Positions 26,201 to 33,215 are shown, numbered from the stretch's first letter. The stretch is DNA of 64,000 nt from Bradyrhizobium tropiciagri (GCF_018130505.1 NZ_JAFCKH010000001.1:310001-374000); one strand, 5' to 3'. Made by a program: numbers and translations. The notes: generated by a model from the letters alone, not told the origin.

Positions 26201-28865
26201 CTTCACGCTCGTCTCGGTCGGGGCGCCTACCGGCAAGGGCAGCGTATCGATCGTCGGCAACCATCTCGTCTTCAATCCGGGTACCGATTTCGATCATCTG
26301 GCCGCCGGCGCCAACGAGATCGTGACGCTCAGTTACACCATGAAGGACGAGTTCAACGCGCAGTCGAGCTCGACAATGTCGGTCACGGTGACCGGAACCA
26401 ACGACGCGCCGGCCGTGACGCACAATCTCGGCGCCGGGTTCGGCGGCGGCTTGGCCACCATCACGCAGGCCAGGCTCGAGGTCACCGACGTCGACAACTC
26501 GGCGTCGCAACTGAGCTACACGGTCACGTCGGCGCCGGTTCACGGCCAGTTGAAACTGAACGGGGCCGACATCGGCGCGAACGATACGTTCACCCAGGCC
26601 GACATCAATGGCGGGCGCGTGACCTACACGCACACCGACGCCACGACCAGCGACGACGGGTTCGGCTTCTCGGTGTCGGACGGCACCGATAGTGCCACGG
26701 GGTCGTTCGTCCTTACCGCGAATCAGCCGCCATCGGTTCCGGTCGACAGCAACGGCACGAGCGGCGGCAGCATCGCCGAAGGCGCGCCGCAAAACAGCCT
26801 CGTCGGCATCACCGCGTCGTCGACCGATCCCGAGGACGGCAGCAACATCACCTGGTCGCTGACCAATTCGGCCGGCGGCCTGTTCCAGATCGATGCCAAT
26901 TCGGGCGTGGTTTCGGTCAGCGCCGCGGGCGCAACCGGCATCGATTTCGAGGCCAGCGGGAGCGCCTACACCATCACGGTGCAGGCGGCCGATACCCAGG
27001 GCGGCACCAGCACGAAGGACTTCACCATCGCCGTCACCGACGTCGCGCCGACCGTTCCGGTCGACAGCGACGGCGTGACCGGCGGCAGCGTGTCGGAGGC
27101 GGCCGGCAATGGTGACGCCGTCGGCATCACCGCGGTCGCAACCGACCCCAATGGCGGCGCGATCACCTGGAGCCTGACCAACGATGCCGGCGGCCGGTTC
27201 AACATCGACAGTTCAGGCGTCGTCCATGTCGCCGACGCTGCGCTGCTGAACTTCGAAACAAGTGCAAGTCACACCATCACCGTCAAGGCGGCCGACGCCG
27301 GCGGTGCGGCCAACAGCCAGACCTTCACGATCGGGGTCACCGACGTCGCGCCGGTCACGACCGCGGACAATTACAGTGCGGCGGAGGACAATACGTTGAC
27401 GATCGCCGCTGCGGCGGGCGTGCTGTCCAATGAATCGGACGTCCACGGCGGCCCCATCACCGCCGTCCTCGATGCCGGACCGTCGCACGCCAGTTCGTTC
27501 GGATTGAATGCGGACGGCTCGTTCCATTACACTCCGAGCGCGGACTTCAACGGGGCCGACAGTTTCAGCTATCACGCTTTCGATGGAACGACGGCCGGCA
27601 ATACCGTCACGGTCAACCTGTCGGTCGGTGCGGTCAACGACGCACCGGTCGCCAATCCCGACACCCTACCGACCATCGCTATGAACGCGGGCGTTCAGTC
27701 GTTCTCCTTTGCCTCTCTCACCGGCAACGACAGTGCAGGACCGGTAACGGCGGCCGACGAGGCCGGCCAGACGCTGACAATTACAGCTGTGTCTCACTCT
27801 ACCGGCGGCACGGTTCAAATCACCGGTGGGCATGTCGAGTTCACGCCGACGGCAAACGTCTACGGCACGGCATCCTTCGACTACACGATATCCGACAACG
27901 GCACCACCGACGGTACAGCCGATCCGAAGATCGCTACCGGCCATGCCAGCTTCAGTGTCACGCCTGCAAACCCGCCGACGGCGCTCAACGACTTCAACGG
28001 CGATTTGCATAGCGATCTTGTCTGGCACAACGACAACGGGGCGGCTTCGCTCTGGGACAGCGGCGAGATCCGCGGCGCACATATCATCGCGTCGTCTGGC
28101 GTGGTCCCGGCTGGATGGAATATCGTCGGCAAGGGCGATTTCGACGGCAATGGCCGCGCGGATCTGCTCTGGCACAATGATGACGGTAGAGTCTCGATCT
28201 GGGATAACGGCCAGATCGGCGGGGCGCACTACCTGGCCGGCGCGGGCGTCGTTCCAAACAGCTGGCACATCGCCGGTACCGGCGATTTCGACGGCGACCT
28301 CAAGAGCGATATTCTCTGGTACAACGACAATGGCAGCGTTTCGATCTGGGATAATGGCCAGATCGCCGGCGCGCATATCATCGCAAGTGCGGGTGTCGTG
28401 CCGGGCAGCTGGCACATCGCCGGCACCGGCGACTTCAATGGCGACGGCAACAGCGACATCCTGTGGCACAATGACAATGGTGCAGTGTCGATCTGGGATA
28501 ACGGCCAGATCGCCGGCGCGCACATCGTCGCAAGTGCGGGTGTCGTGCCGAGCAGCTGGCACATCGCCGGCACCGGCGACTTCGACGGTAACGGCAGCAG
28601 CGATATCGTCTGGCAGAACGACAACCATGCGGTTTCGATCTGGAACAACGGCCAGATCAGCGGCGCGCATATCGTTGCCAGCGCGGGCGTTGTGCCTGAC
28701 GGATGGCACATCGCAGGGACCGGCGACTTCAACGGAGATGGTAAATTCGACGTCGCCTGGCACAACGATGATGGGCGGGCGTCGATCTGGGATAGCGGCA
28801 ACATTGCTTCCGCTCACATCATTGCTGGTCAGGCAGCGATCCCCGACGGATGGCACATTGTGTAG
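17292..28865 (+). CDS. Giant modular secreted/adhesin-like protein (3857 aa)
   Basis: A single uninterrupted frame. Residues about 1-1840 are ELWxxDGT-type repeats (for example ELWVTNGT, ELWSSDGTDAGT), probably beta-propeller blades. About 1843-3560 hold cadherin-like/VCBS domains with NDAPV starts, including four exact 101-residue VCBS units (about 2532-2935). A non-repetitive domain at about 2019-2196 resembles a carbohydrate-binding jelly roll. The C-terminus (about 3567-3857) has six 49-residue FG-GAP/VCBS-like units (DFNGDG.SDILWHNDNG). No N-terminal signal peptide is seen, which fits type I secretion, but no transporter genes are nearby. GGGAG precedes the ATG. Probable role: surface adhesion or biofilm matrix, perhaps controlled by the divergent LuxR system. 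Confidence 0.85.
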   Translation: MSVEIFVANDGTNGTELWVTNGTAASTVLLKDIMPGAGSSGISNLFYSGSYVYFTADDGLGSGSLIWRTDGTAAGTMKLSSSVNGGNGGNFTPVGGNIFFTGSDSVHGSGLFTINGETGAIAFVSTISGYSQFKAVGSKLFFVASDGTNGSELWSSDGTDAGTAVVKDIYPGGNDSSIGNLTVAGNKVYFSATTPSGGNELWVSDGTAAGTVQVKDINSGANGSNPSSFFALGSSVIFQADDGIHGRQYWISDGTAAGTALYASNFTVFQQFVLNGTLYFGGSDNQSGVGHGYGLYAATPGGVTYVSPNAPYAFAYNSYLIGAPGSQKVIFSSNNDNASYSFDGTSFVKIADFRVGDGAVSGSQFFFVINDGTHGNELGVTDGTLNSAHRVSDINPGSYDSSPQNISPVGGGVVFTAVDANGDRELYFSDGTGAVPAKNVNPTADLSPSLDYAASGGDHATAGGKIYFSASDNVHGREVWESDGTAAGTHEVNDLIAGASGSNPNGFVAVGGYVYFFADEGDGAGQQLHVIDPSTDAETRISAHFSFYQKFVLNGTLYYGADDNAGHGYSLWQASPSGLSYVGTTVPYAFGYNTYLLGSPGSQTALFNSHNDNATYSFDGTSFVKVADFRVGDGTVSGSQFFFVMNDGTHGNELGVTDGTQNSAHRVSDVNPGVYDSNPDSLTAVAGGVVFLATNDNGDRELYFSNGTTTTPAANINATQNPSASLDYAAGGADHATANGKTYFSASDNVHGREVWESDGTLAGTREVNDLVTGGSGSNPTGFVAAGGYVYFFTDEGDGAGAQLHVIDPSTDAETRISAHFSFYQKFVLNGTLYYGADDNAGHGYSLWKASPSGLAYVGTTVPYAFGYSAALIGSPGSQTAIFNSHNDNTTWSFDGTNFIKVADFRVGDVTVSGSQFFYVINDGTHGNELGVGDATLNSAHMVGDLNPGGYNSDPQSITPVAGGVVFTADSGNGDRELYFSNGSTVTLAKNINATQNPGASLDYAAGGLDHATVGGKTYFSASDGVHGRELWETDGTLQNTRQVTDQNVGANGSNPVGLITAGGKLYFLADDGDGTGQQLHVVDPATDTETRISTGFSFYQKFVLNGMLYYGASDNQGGVGHGYGLWQASPSGLTYVSPNAPYAFGFDSYQVGSSIIFSSHNDNASYSFDGTTFTKIADFRVGSGTVSGSKFFFVMNDGTHGNELGVTDGTANSAHQISDLNSGDNGSDPSNMLAVNGGVLFVANDGTHGRELFFSNGTSSTPVSDIFEGSTDANIQNLTTVGSKVFFSASDFSSSSGTGHGQELWVYDSAGGTASLVKDVISGTGSFNPSNFYSLGGKFYFTGDDGVHGNQLWTSDGTSGGTVPVTTATLGGSPGTFFQIDDDHLAFRSHDSTNGDTLYILQGSTGTLTNVPSPVPNYLTFNYGVINGHFSFMASDGTNGNELYVFDGTNTVRVTDVGTPNSSNIANLTYWNGKAYFTANDGTGTIGTELYVSDGTSAGTNLLKDIHPGSADGGINSLMMVGGHLYFGADDGNGPLLWTTDGTTAGTHAVTTPTLGGSTGTYFQVDADHLAFRSHDSTNGDALYILDGTTGTLTNVPSPVPNYLTFNYGVINGHFSFMANDGTNGNELYVFDGTNTVRVTDVGTPNSSNIANLTYWNGKAYFTANDGTGTIGTELYVTDGTPGGTQLVKDIHPGSADGGISNLMVVGGHLYFSADDGNGPLLWTTDGTTAGTHAVTTPTLGGSTGTYFQVDADHLAFRSHDSTNGDTLYILDGTTGTLTNVPSPVPNYLTFNYGVIDGHFSFMANDGTNGNELYVFDGTNTVRVTDTATPNSSNASNFTFLANVAPTLTGATAGQATGDKSAIAPFSGVTIADADTPAQTQTVTITLDDAGKGAFTAASLTSTGFVAGGVAGTYTFSGTAVDATTAIHALSFQPTENRKPVGGTETVYFTVSVDDGAGGAVTNTTTSVVVTSVNDAPAPVADSKAVNEDATASAASRAAGVLGNDSDVDVVTTGAFVTGNLIVNGDAEAGASAHDFNTVVAPQGWTTTSNLSSVDYGLSGGLTAQAGSGSHFFAGGPGNALSTASQTIDVSGYAAAIDGGTVSANLGGLFGGFQTQDDHTDLKAVFLDAGNNVIGTSGAIGDVLSGARGNVTELLSASGSFAVPVGTRAIMVVLTATQSTPAYNDGYADNLSLTLSAPGDHETATLVVSGAHFGAAADAAVPANGSALAVTGTYGVLNIHKDGTYSYTPNTAAAEALPLGTPATDTFSYTVADPNGATTASTLTFNITGQNDTPVVSAPQTDGAHENDAATGFDLLRTASDVDTGETATLSVANVTYAVDGGGASATAPTGFSLSGHTLNVDPTSTVFDHLALNATETVVVSYDVTDVQGATVHQTDTVVITGVNDAPVGQNDTGSALEKGGVNNTSGGSQATGNVLANDTDVDSGDTRTVSAATSGANPITIGTPSATAHGNITLSANGTYTYAVNETDSAVQALRTGADTITDVVNYTVMDNHGATGTATLTITIQGANDAPVAAAVTGSTNENTGNPTTVTASWTDVDSGDTQTFSVDTTGTLGTVVNNNDGTFSYDPNGKFESLKAGVTATDTFHYTVTDAGGLASTQTATVTIHGENDAPVAAAITGAANEDTGNPVSLTASWTDIDAGDTHTFGVDTTGTLGTVISLGNGTFSYDPNGKFESLKAGATATDVFHYAVTDGSGATSTQTATVTITGQNDAPVAAAITGSANEDTGNPVTLTASWTDVDTGDTRSFSVDSTGTLGTVVNNGDGTFSYDPNGKFETLKAGATATDVFHYTVTDGSGATSTQTGTVTITGQNDAPVAAAIAGSANENTGNPVTLTASWTDIDTGDAHTFSVDSTGTLGTVVNNNNGTFSYNPNGQFEHLKAGATATDVFHYTVTDGSGATSTQTATVTITGENDTPTAVADTTGGGENQTLDIDVLANDTDVDDNHSFTLVSVGAPTGKGSVSIVGNHLVFNPGTDFDHLAAGANEIVTLSYTMKDEFNAQSSSTMSVTVTGTNDAPAVTHNLGAGFGGGLATITQARLEVTDVDNSASQLSYTVTSAPVHGQLKLNGADIGANDTFTQADINGGRVTYTHTDATTSDDGFGFSVSDGTDSATGSFVLTANQPPSVPVDSNGTSGGSIAEGAPQNSLVGITASSTDPEDGSNITWSLTNSAGGLFQIDANSGVVSVSAAGATGIDFEASGSAYTITVQAADTQGGTSTKDFTIAVTDVAPTVPVDSDGVTGGSVSEAAGNGDAVGITAVATDPNGGAITWSLTNDAGGRFNIDSSGVVHVADAALLNFETSASHTITVKAADAGGAANSQTFTIGVTDVAPVTTADNYSAAEDNTLTIAAAAGVLSNESDVHGGPITAVLDAGPSHASSFGLNADGSFHYTPSADFNGADSFSYHAFDGTTAGNTVTVNLSVGAVNDAPVANPDTLPTIAMNAGVQSFSFASLTGNDSAGPVTAADEAGQTLTITAVSHSTGGTVQITGGHVEFTPTANVYGTASFDYTISDNGTTDGTADPKIATGHASFSVTPANPPTALNDFNGDLHSDLVWHNDNGAASLWDSGEIRGAHIIASSGVVPAGWNIVGKGDFDGNGRADLLWHNDDGRVSIWDNGQIGGAHYLAGAGVVPNSWHIAGTGDFDGDLKSDILWYNDNGSVSIWDNGQIAGAHIIASAGVVPGSWHIAGTGDFNGDGNSDILWHNDNGAVSIWDNGQIAGAHIVASAGVVPSSWHIAGTGDFDGNGSSDIVWQNDNHAVSIWNNGQISGAHIVASAGVVPDGWHIAGTGDFNGDGKFDVAWHNDDGRASIWDSGNIASAHIIAGQAAIPDGWHIV
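17950..20990 (+). repeat. Four ~828-bp tandem units inside the giant gene
   Basis: The block containing FDGTSFVKIADFRVGDG followed by FFVINDGTHGNELGVTDGT recurs with anchors at about 18345, 19173, 20001 and 20826, a spacing of 825-828 bp. Copies are diverged but clearly homologous. Boundaries are approximate. Confidence 0.75.
21387..22815 (+). repeat. Near-identical 555-bp tandem repeats inside the giant gene
   Basis: The anchor CACGATTCGACCAACGGCGA occurs at 21462, 22017 and 22572, exactly 555 bp apart. Two full copies and a partial third are almost identical at DNA level, indicating recent duplication or gene conversion. Confidence 0.85.
24885..26096 (+). repeat. Four 303-bp VCBS-domain repeats
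   Basis: NDAPV-type starts fall at 24885, 25188, 25491 and 25794, with the next domain at 26097: a perfect 303-bp (101-residue) period. Each unit encodes the ENTGNP/EDTGNP, ASWTD, TGTLGTV, FSYDPNG and FHYTVTD motifs. Confidence 0.85.
27990..28862 (+). repeat. Six 147-bp FG-GAP-like repeats
   Basis: DFNG/DFDG starts lie at 27990, 28137, 28284, 28431, 28578 and 28725, an exact 147-bp (49-residue) period. Each unit reads D(F)(N/D)G..SD, (I/L)(L/V)WHND, SIWDNGQI, GAHI and WHIAGTG. The last unit ends at the stop codon. Confidence 0.88.
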
Positions 28866-29776
28866 TCGCTAGGCGGACGATCGTCCTATCGCCGCAGGCT
28901 GGCGCGGTGACCGCTGCATGGTCGATCGCAACGCGAGGCGTTGCGTCTGCAACGGCTCCACGCTGATCACGGCTCTATTTGCTTTCGATATCTGCTTTCG
29001 AGAGGCTGCTGGGCGAGGACATTCTCGGCCGTGTTGGGGTAGCCTGACGATCCTCGTTGATGTCTTGCTCGGTCAGCGTCGGTTCGTCAAACGTGGGAAT
29101 GCCGTCTCGGGCACCGAAGAAACTTAAAGGGAATTTTGAGCCATGCAATGACCTCAGGGATGACTTCAGCTCACAACTATCCGCGGCCTGAATCCAGTTC
29201 ACGCTGCAAATACTGCGCGTTTTTCTGCTTGTTCATGGGCGCGCCTTACGGCTGCTGTCCAGCTCGGCTAGGGGTCAAAAGCTGAACACAGCAGCCGCGT
29301 GACCTTGGGGTCCGCTCACCTGCTGAAAGCGGACGTCGTAACCTCCTTAGCCTTCGGACGACGGCCTGGTCAAACCGTCCTCCGCTCCGGCGGATGGCGT
29401 TAGCAAGCCCCCGAGGGCTGCCAGCGTTGCTTACGGCGTCCTGTTGCCTCCGATTTCGGGCGGGAGCACGCCGCCAATGACGCGGTGGCCGTCCTCTCCG
29501 TGCCTCTCGTTGATGCGGGCCTGGTGCGAGTGCTCCAGCAACAGCGAATGGCCGACCGGCGCCGGCGCCTGCTCGATGCCGGGATATCTGAGATCGCATC
29601 GCGGCGTGGCTAAGGATGCGCAAAGACTGCAGCAGAAGCCGATGCCGAAAATGTAAATTGTGGATTCCTAGTCAGTCTGGCGCCCTGGACAGAACTCGAA
29701 GCCGCACGCGGCGAAGTAGAATTTCGATGGTTATCCAGTTGACCCGTAGCGCACCTTCGGATCGGCATCGTGCCGC
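28866..29776. other. Gene-poor region of about 900 bp
   Basis: No gene is supported with confidence. A perfect 12-bp palindrome GGACGATCGTCC lies at 28875-28886, just after the giant gene. A 75-codon minus-strand frame (28975-29202) contains GARDGIPTFDEPTLTEQD, which could be a small protein or a remnant. The stretch around 29270-29335 resembles the dispersed Bradyrhizobium intergenic repeat with the CTGAAAGCGGACGTC core. The whole looks like decayed accessory DNA. Confidence 0.4.
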
Positions 29777-30427
29777 CTAGCACCCGCCTAACCTGGTCAG
29801 CGTGTCCGCAGTAACGTCGTATGTCCGAAAGCGACCATCGAAGGTGCTTATGAATTTGCGATCCTGCAGAACGCCCCGAAGCGTCATCTTTGTGCGCATG
29901 TTGCCCCACGGTGTTGCCTGCAGGACGGGAAATACATCGCCGATGACTGCTTCTGCTTGATGCTTTGTACCTTCCTCCCTCAGCTCTGCCGCGTGACTAA
30001 CAGCGTGGCGAATTGGGGCAAAGTCAGGAAAGCCGTCTCGCAGCAGTTTGCGGCTGACTCTGAGCTGGTCGTGGTCGACGTGCGCGGACACAGTTGGACA
30101 GCCAACGAACGGCGTACCTTTTAAGCCCTCGACCGTCCTTGCAAAATTATAGATTGTCACCGCGCCATCGCGGGCGGCTATGAACAGTCGCGTTTGGCCA
30201 TCGCTTGGCGTGTGAGTTATGGATGCGACGGCGTAAGCGTTGAAACTCTCGTCAAACAGCCGCAGGGCTACGCCGAAGTCGCTCGAATAGGCAGACAAAG
30301 CCATGAGCGATTCCTGAATCCAGCCTCCTGCCTGGCGTTCATTTTGCGGCAGCCCATTCGTGTTCAAGTTTGGCCAGTCACCCGCTGCTACCTTCAGTCC
30401 GGCGAGGGGCTCAGGGTTCGCGCTCAC
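29777..30427 (-). CDS. Hypothetical protein (216 aa), coupled to a ribbon-helix-helix-like gene
   Basis: A soluble protein with natural composition (segments FGVALRLFDESFNAYAVASI, LFIAARDGAVTIYNFAR, MRTKMTLRGVLQDRKFIST) and no family I recognise. Its GTG start overlaps the stop of the upstream small DNA-binding-like gene (GTGA), so the two are translated together. Residues AARDGAVTIYNF and the C-terminal STFDGRFRTYDV suggest beta-structure. A toxin-like or element-borne accessory role is possible but unsupported. It lies in the island next to integrase genes. Confidence 0.6.
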   Translation of the reverse strand: MSANPEPLAGLKVAAGDWPNLNTNGLPQNERQAGGWIQESLMALSAYSSDFGVALRLFDESFNAYAVASITHTPSDGQTRLFIAARDGAVTIYNFARTVEGLKGTPFVGCPTVSAHVDHDQLRVSRKLLRDGFPDFAPIRHAVSHAAELREEGTKHQAEAVIGDVFPVLQATPWGNMRTKMTLRGVLQDRKFISTFDGRFRTYDVTADTLTRLGGC

Positions 30428-30633
30428 TTTTTCGCCTTCAGCCCTATCTCGACCAGCCGGCGGATCGCTTCGGTTCGGCCGGGATGATCTTCCTGCCCAG
30501 CAGCCCAGTTATCGACCTTCTCCATGAAATCATCTGAGAGGCGCATCGTCCGCACAGGATCGCGGCCAGTAGCGGGCCGTCCCGCACCCGGACGGCTTCC
30601 ACCCACGGTCTTTTTTGGTATTGCCTTTTTCAC
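30424..30633 (-). CDS. Small ribbon-helix-helix-like DNA-binding protein
   Basis: A 69-residue protein. A basic leader with GGSRPGAGRPATGRDPVRT (AT-hook-like GRP) precedes MRLSDDFMEKVDNWA and RTEAIRRLVEIGL, the strand-helix-helix order of CopG/Arc-type regulators. It probably binds its own promoter. The 4-bp overlap with the downstream 216-residue gene has the layout of toxin-antitoxin or autoregulated accessory operons, though the second protein matches no toxin I know. Confidence 0.65.
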   Translation of the reverse strand: MKKAIPKKTVGGSRPGAGRPATGRDPVRTMRLSDDFMEKVDNWAAGQEDHPGRTEAIRRLVEIGLKAKK

Positions 30634-30729
30634 AGGGCGGTATTACCGTTTTCACGCTTGAATATCAAGCGGCCCGCCGCCGCGCTTGCAACACGGCGAC
30701 AGGCCTGACCCGAACCCATTGAGGTACCA

Positions 30730-31335
30730 ATGACTCAGGCTGTTTCTGAGAATAGCAGACCCGCGCCCGAACCACCCCCAGAAACCGCGATTAACCGGAC
30801 GCTCGACCCAAGCGGCCGCGCGGTCGCGTACGGCATCAATAAGATCTATCGCCCGGAAGAGATCGCCAATTTTCGGACGGTCTTCCTAGCCCGCCATCTC
30901 ATCGCCGACGAGATCGAGCGTCTCATAGCGCTCCTGGACGAATTGTCCGGTGACGACGATCTCGAGCTCAATGTCGGAAACGGACACGACGATCCGCGGC
31001 TCGAGGATGGCGAGGGGGTCACGGTGTCGATTATCTGCCAGGGATCGTACGTCGCCGATGAAGACGCCGAGCCTTCGCTCGGGAGCGGTCAATCTCTCGA
31101 CCAAGCCAGGTGGGTCGAAGGCGGTAGCGGCGCCGCCGACCTCGAAGTTGACGATTGCGACGACGAGCCATCGTTGTGCGGCGTCACGGCGGGCGACGCG
31201 GCCGACGACCGGGACATGGAAGCCGACTTGGGCACCTTTGACCGGATGGTCGATCAGACGAAATCGACGCGCGTCCGGTCCGGGGTCGAATGGCCGGCTT
31301 GTGCGGGCGAGCTCGACAGCCGGCCAGTTTCGTAA
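30730..31335 (+). CDS. Acidic hypothetical protein (201 aa)
   Basis: The first 90 residues look folded: INRTLDPSGRAVAYGINKIY, then FLARHLIADEIERLIALLDEL. The rest is strongly acidic and low-complexity (DDEPSLCG, EDAEPSLGSG, DDRDMEADLG), resembling Bradyrhizobium hypothetical proteins with EPSLG repeats. ATG follows TTGAGGTACCA. A perfect palindrome (31343-31359) follows the stop. Function unknown; it is divergent from the ribbon-helix-helix gene. Confidence 0.6.
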   Translation: MTQAVSENSRPAPEPPPETAINRTLDPSGRAVAYGINKIYRPEEIANFRTVFLARHLIADEIERLIALLDELSGDDDLELNVGNGHDDPRLEDGEGVTVSIICQGSYVADEDAEPSLGSGQSLDQARWVEGGSGAADLEVDDCDDEPSLCGVTAGDAADDRDMEADLGTFDRMVDQTKSTRVRSGVEWPACAGELDSRPVS

Positions 31336-31857
31336 GCCCGGGTGACGGTGACCGTCACGGTCATCATTTCGGCCTAAGCCGTTGAATTGGCGTACCTCGA
31401 TGCAAACGATCGTTTCAGCACATGAGGGACGATGGTGTTCCGATCAGTGTCCCGAATTCCTGACGCGGCTGTCCCGGGCAGCCGCGCTTTTTCCAGTTGT
31501 CCCAAAGAGATGGTCGTCCCGGTCCGCGTCCCGCGAGCGTACCGTTTGGCGTTTCGCACAGTTGGCAGCACAGCTACCGGGCTGAGGATGCGAGTATTTC
31601 GGAAGACGCGCGCACAGTCTCGAGCAAGGTCTCAGCAAGGTTGTCCGCCCAGTCGCTGGACGTCTGACCGCAGTCAGACGATTTTGCATTGGCGGTGGAT
31701 GACTTGCGACGCTCTCGATGATGCAGGATTGACTTCATGGTGCTTCAAATGTCTAAAATTGATCGCCACGGGAGACGAGGGGCGACCGCTCAACCAGGTC
31801 GTGATTGCAAGTTTGGGTACGCTGATTGGGGTCGGCGCTCGCCCGTGGTCAATTTCG
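31336..31857. other. Intergenic region before the AlpA-like gene
   Basis: No gene is supported in this 520-bp stretch. An open frame reads through it in phase with the AlpA-like gene, but its Arg/Ser/Cys-rich composition and lack of a ribosome site argue against translation. At 31343-31359 there is a perfect inverted repeat with 8-bp arms (GTGACGGT/ACCGTCAC) and one central base, a likely operator. Confidence 0.45.
31343..31359. repeat. Perfect 17-bp palindrome
   Basis: GTGACGGT-G-ACCGTCAC lies 8 bp after the stop of the 201-residue gene. There is no T-tract after it, so an operator is more likely than a terminator. Confidence 0.5.
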
Positions 31858-32118
31858 ATGCCCCGCCAAGACGCTCTCCCTCCGACGCTGGCGCCGCGAC
31901 TCATAAGCCGTGAGGCGGCCGCAGCGTACGTTTGCGTTTCTCCGAACACCTTCGACCTGATGGTGGTGGACGGCCTGATGCCAAAGCCGCGCCTTCTCGG
32001 TGGTACGAGGATCGGCTGGGATGTCCGCGAACTCGATGCCGCGGTCGATGCTCTACCACATCGTGACGAAGGTCTCGTCGACGCTGGCGGTTCGAACGAG
32101 TGGGATCACGTCAAATGA
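31858..32118 (+). CDS. AlpA/MerR-like helix-turn-helix protein, probable excisionase
   Basis: An 86-residue protein with LISREAAAAYVCVSPNTFD then LMPKPRLLGGTRIGWDVREL, the winged-helix layout of AlpA/excisionase-like proteins that sit beside phage-type integrases. The last codon overlaps the integrase start (ATGA), so the two form one operational unit for integration/excision control. The ATG beginning MPRQDALPP is chosen because upstream in-frame sequence is not protein-like. Confidence 0.75.
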   Translation: MPRQDALPPTLAPRLISREAAAAYVCVSPNTFDLMVVDGLMPKPRLLGGTRIGWDVRELDAAVDALPHRDEGLVDAGGSNEWDHVK

Positions 32119-33158
32119 AGTGGCGGCTTCCTCCCGGTGTCCATGGATATCAAACCCAGCACGGTAAGCCGGTGTTCTATTTCCGCAGGCCCGGGACGCC
32201 TAAGATCAGGCTTCAAGGCCTTCCAGGCTCCCCCGAATTCATGGCTGCGTACGAAGCGGCGAAGGCCGGACAGCCAGTCGAGATCGGCGCCAAACGGACG
32301 GTGCGGGGTACGGTCAATGCGTCGATCGTCAGCTATTACCAATCGAGCGCGTTCAAAGATGGTCTCGCCAAGACCACACGTAGCAGCCGCCGTGCCATCC
32401 TGGAGAGCTTCCGAAACGATCACGGCGACAAGCGAGTTGCCTTGATGCATTCGACGGCGCTCCAAAACATTTTCAACGGCAAGTCGCCGGCTGCACAGCG
32501 CAACTGGAAGAAGGCGCTGCGTGGATGGGTCGACCATTGTCTCGCCCTAAAGATGATCGCGAAGGATCCGCTCGCTGAGGTGAAGTTGACGAAAATGCCG
32601 CGGACCGGCGGGCACCATCCTTGGGAGACGAGCGAGTGCGAGCAGTTCGAGAAGCGCCACGCCGTCGGCACCAGAGCAAGGCTTGCCTATGAACTGCTGC
32701 TGCAGGCCGGACAATCGCGCTGCGACGTGGTCCGGATGGGTCGCCAGCATATTCGCAACGGCCTGATGACGATGGGGCGTCAAAAGACCGGCGTGCCGTT
32801 CAACGTCGAGGTCATGCCGCGCCTGCAGGCGGCGATCGATGCGATGCCGTCGAGCAACCACCTGACGTTCTTGGTCACCGCGCAGGGGAAACCGTTCACC
32901 GCAGCAGGATTCGGAAACTACTTCCGCGAGCTTTGCCGTGACGCCGGGTTACCCGATCGCTGCACGTCGCACGGCCTCAGAAAAGCAGCCGCGAACTATC
33001 TCGCCGAGCTCGGCTTTACCGATCATCAGTTGATGGCTTGGTTTGGTTGGACATCGATTTCGCAAGCGCAAGTCTACACTCGGGCGGCGAATAGAAAGCG
33101 GATGGCGCGCGATGGTGCGAAGCTCATTTTCAGGAACAGGCATTGGCTCACCTTCTGA
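32115..33158 (+). CDS. Tyrosine recombinase/integrase
   Basis: A 347-residue site-specific recombinase. An N-terminal core-binding segment (FYFRRPGTPKIRLQG, then YYQSSAFKDGLAKTTR) leads to the catalytic domain. The first Arg is in QAGQSRCDVVRM, the HxxR box is SHGLRKAAANYLAELG, and the nucleophile Tyr is in QAQVYTRAANRKRMA. All key residues appear present, so it is probably active. It overlaps the AlpA-like gene by 4 bp and ends 58 bp from a tRNA-Arg 3' fragment, the expected position of an attachment site. Confidence 0.88.
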   Translation: MKWRLPPGVHGYQTQHGKPVFYFRRPGTPKIRLQGLPGSPEFMAAYEAAKAGQPVEIGAKRTVRGTVNASIVSYYQSSAFKDGLAKTTRSSRRAILESFRNDHGDKRVALMHSTALQNIFNGKSPAAQRNWKKALRGWVDHCLALKMIAKDPLAEVKLTKMPRTGGHHPWETSECEQFEKRHAVGTRARLAYELLLQAGQSRCDVVRMGRQHIRNGLMTMGRQKTGVPFNVEVMPRLQAAIDAMPSSNHLTFLVTAQGKPFTAAGFGNYFRELCRDAGLPDRCTSHGLRKAAANYLAELGFTDHQLMAWFGWTSISQAQVYTRAANRKRMARDGAKLIFRNRHWLTF

Positions 33159-33215
33159 CCCGGTGAGCCAAAATCAATCACAACCTACTGAGAAGACTGG
33201 AGCGGGAAAATGAGA

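Noticed and set aside
17223-28856. Very long minus-strand open frames (about 400-970 codons) opposite the giant gene
   Set aside because: They are antisense to a repeat-rich, high-GC coding gene whose codon bias removes stops on the other strand. Their sequences are Arg/Val/Gly-rich with no recognisable domains or ribosome sites.
17292-28865. Regular tandem repeats that might suggest a CRISPR array
   Set aside because: Repeats are 147-828 bp, in frame and contiguous without spacers; they encode protein domains.
29246-29656. Overlapping open frames on both strands
   Set aside because: Arg-rich low-complexity translations without start signals; no family resemblance.
31432-31857. 142-codon N-terminal extension of the AlpA-like protein
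   Set aside because: The extension has chance-like composition (many Arg, Ser, Cys, Trp). The family is short and the ATG at 31858 matches its usual size.
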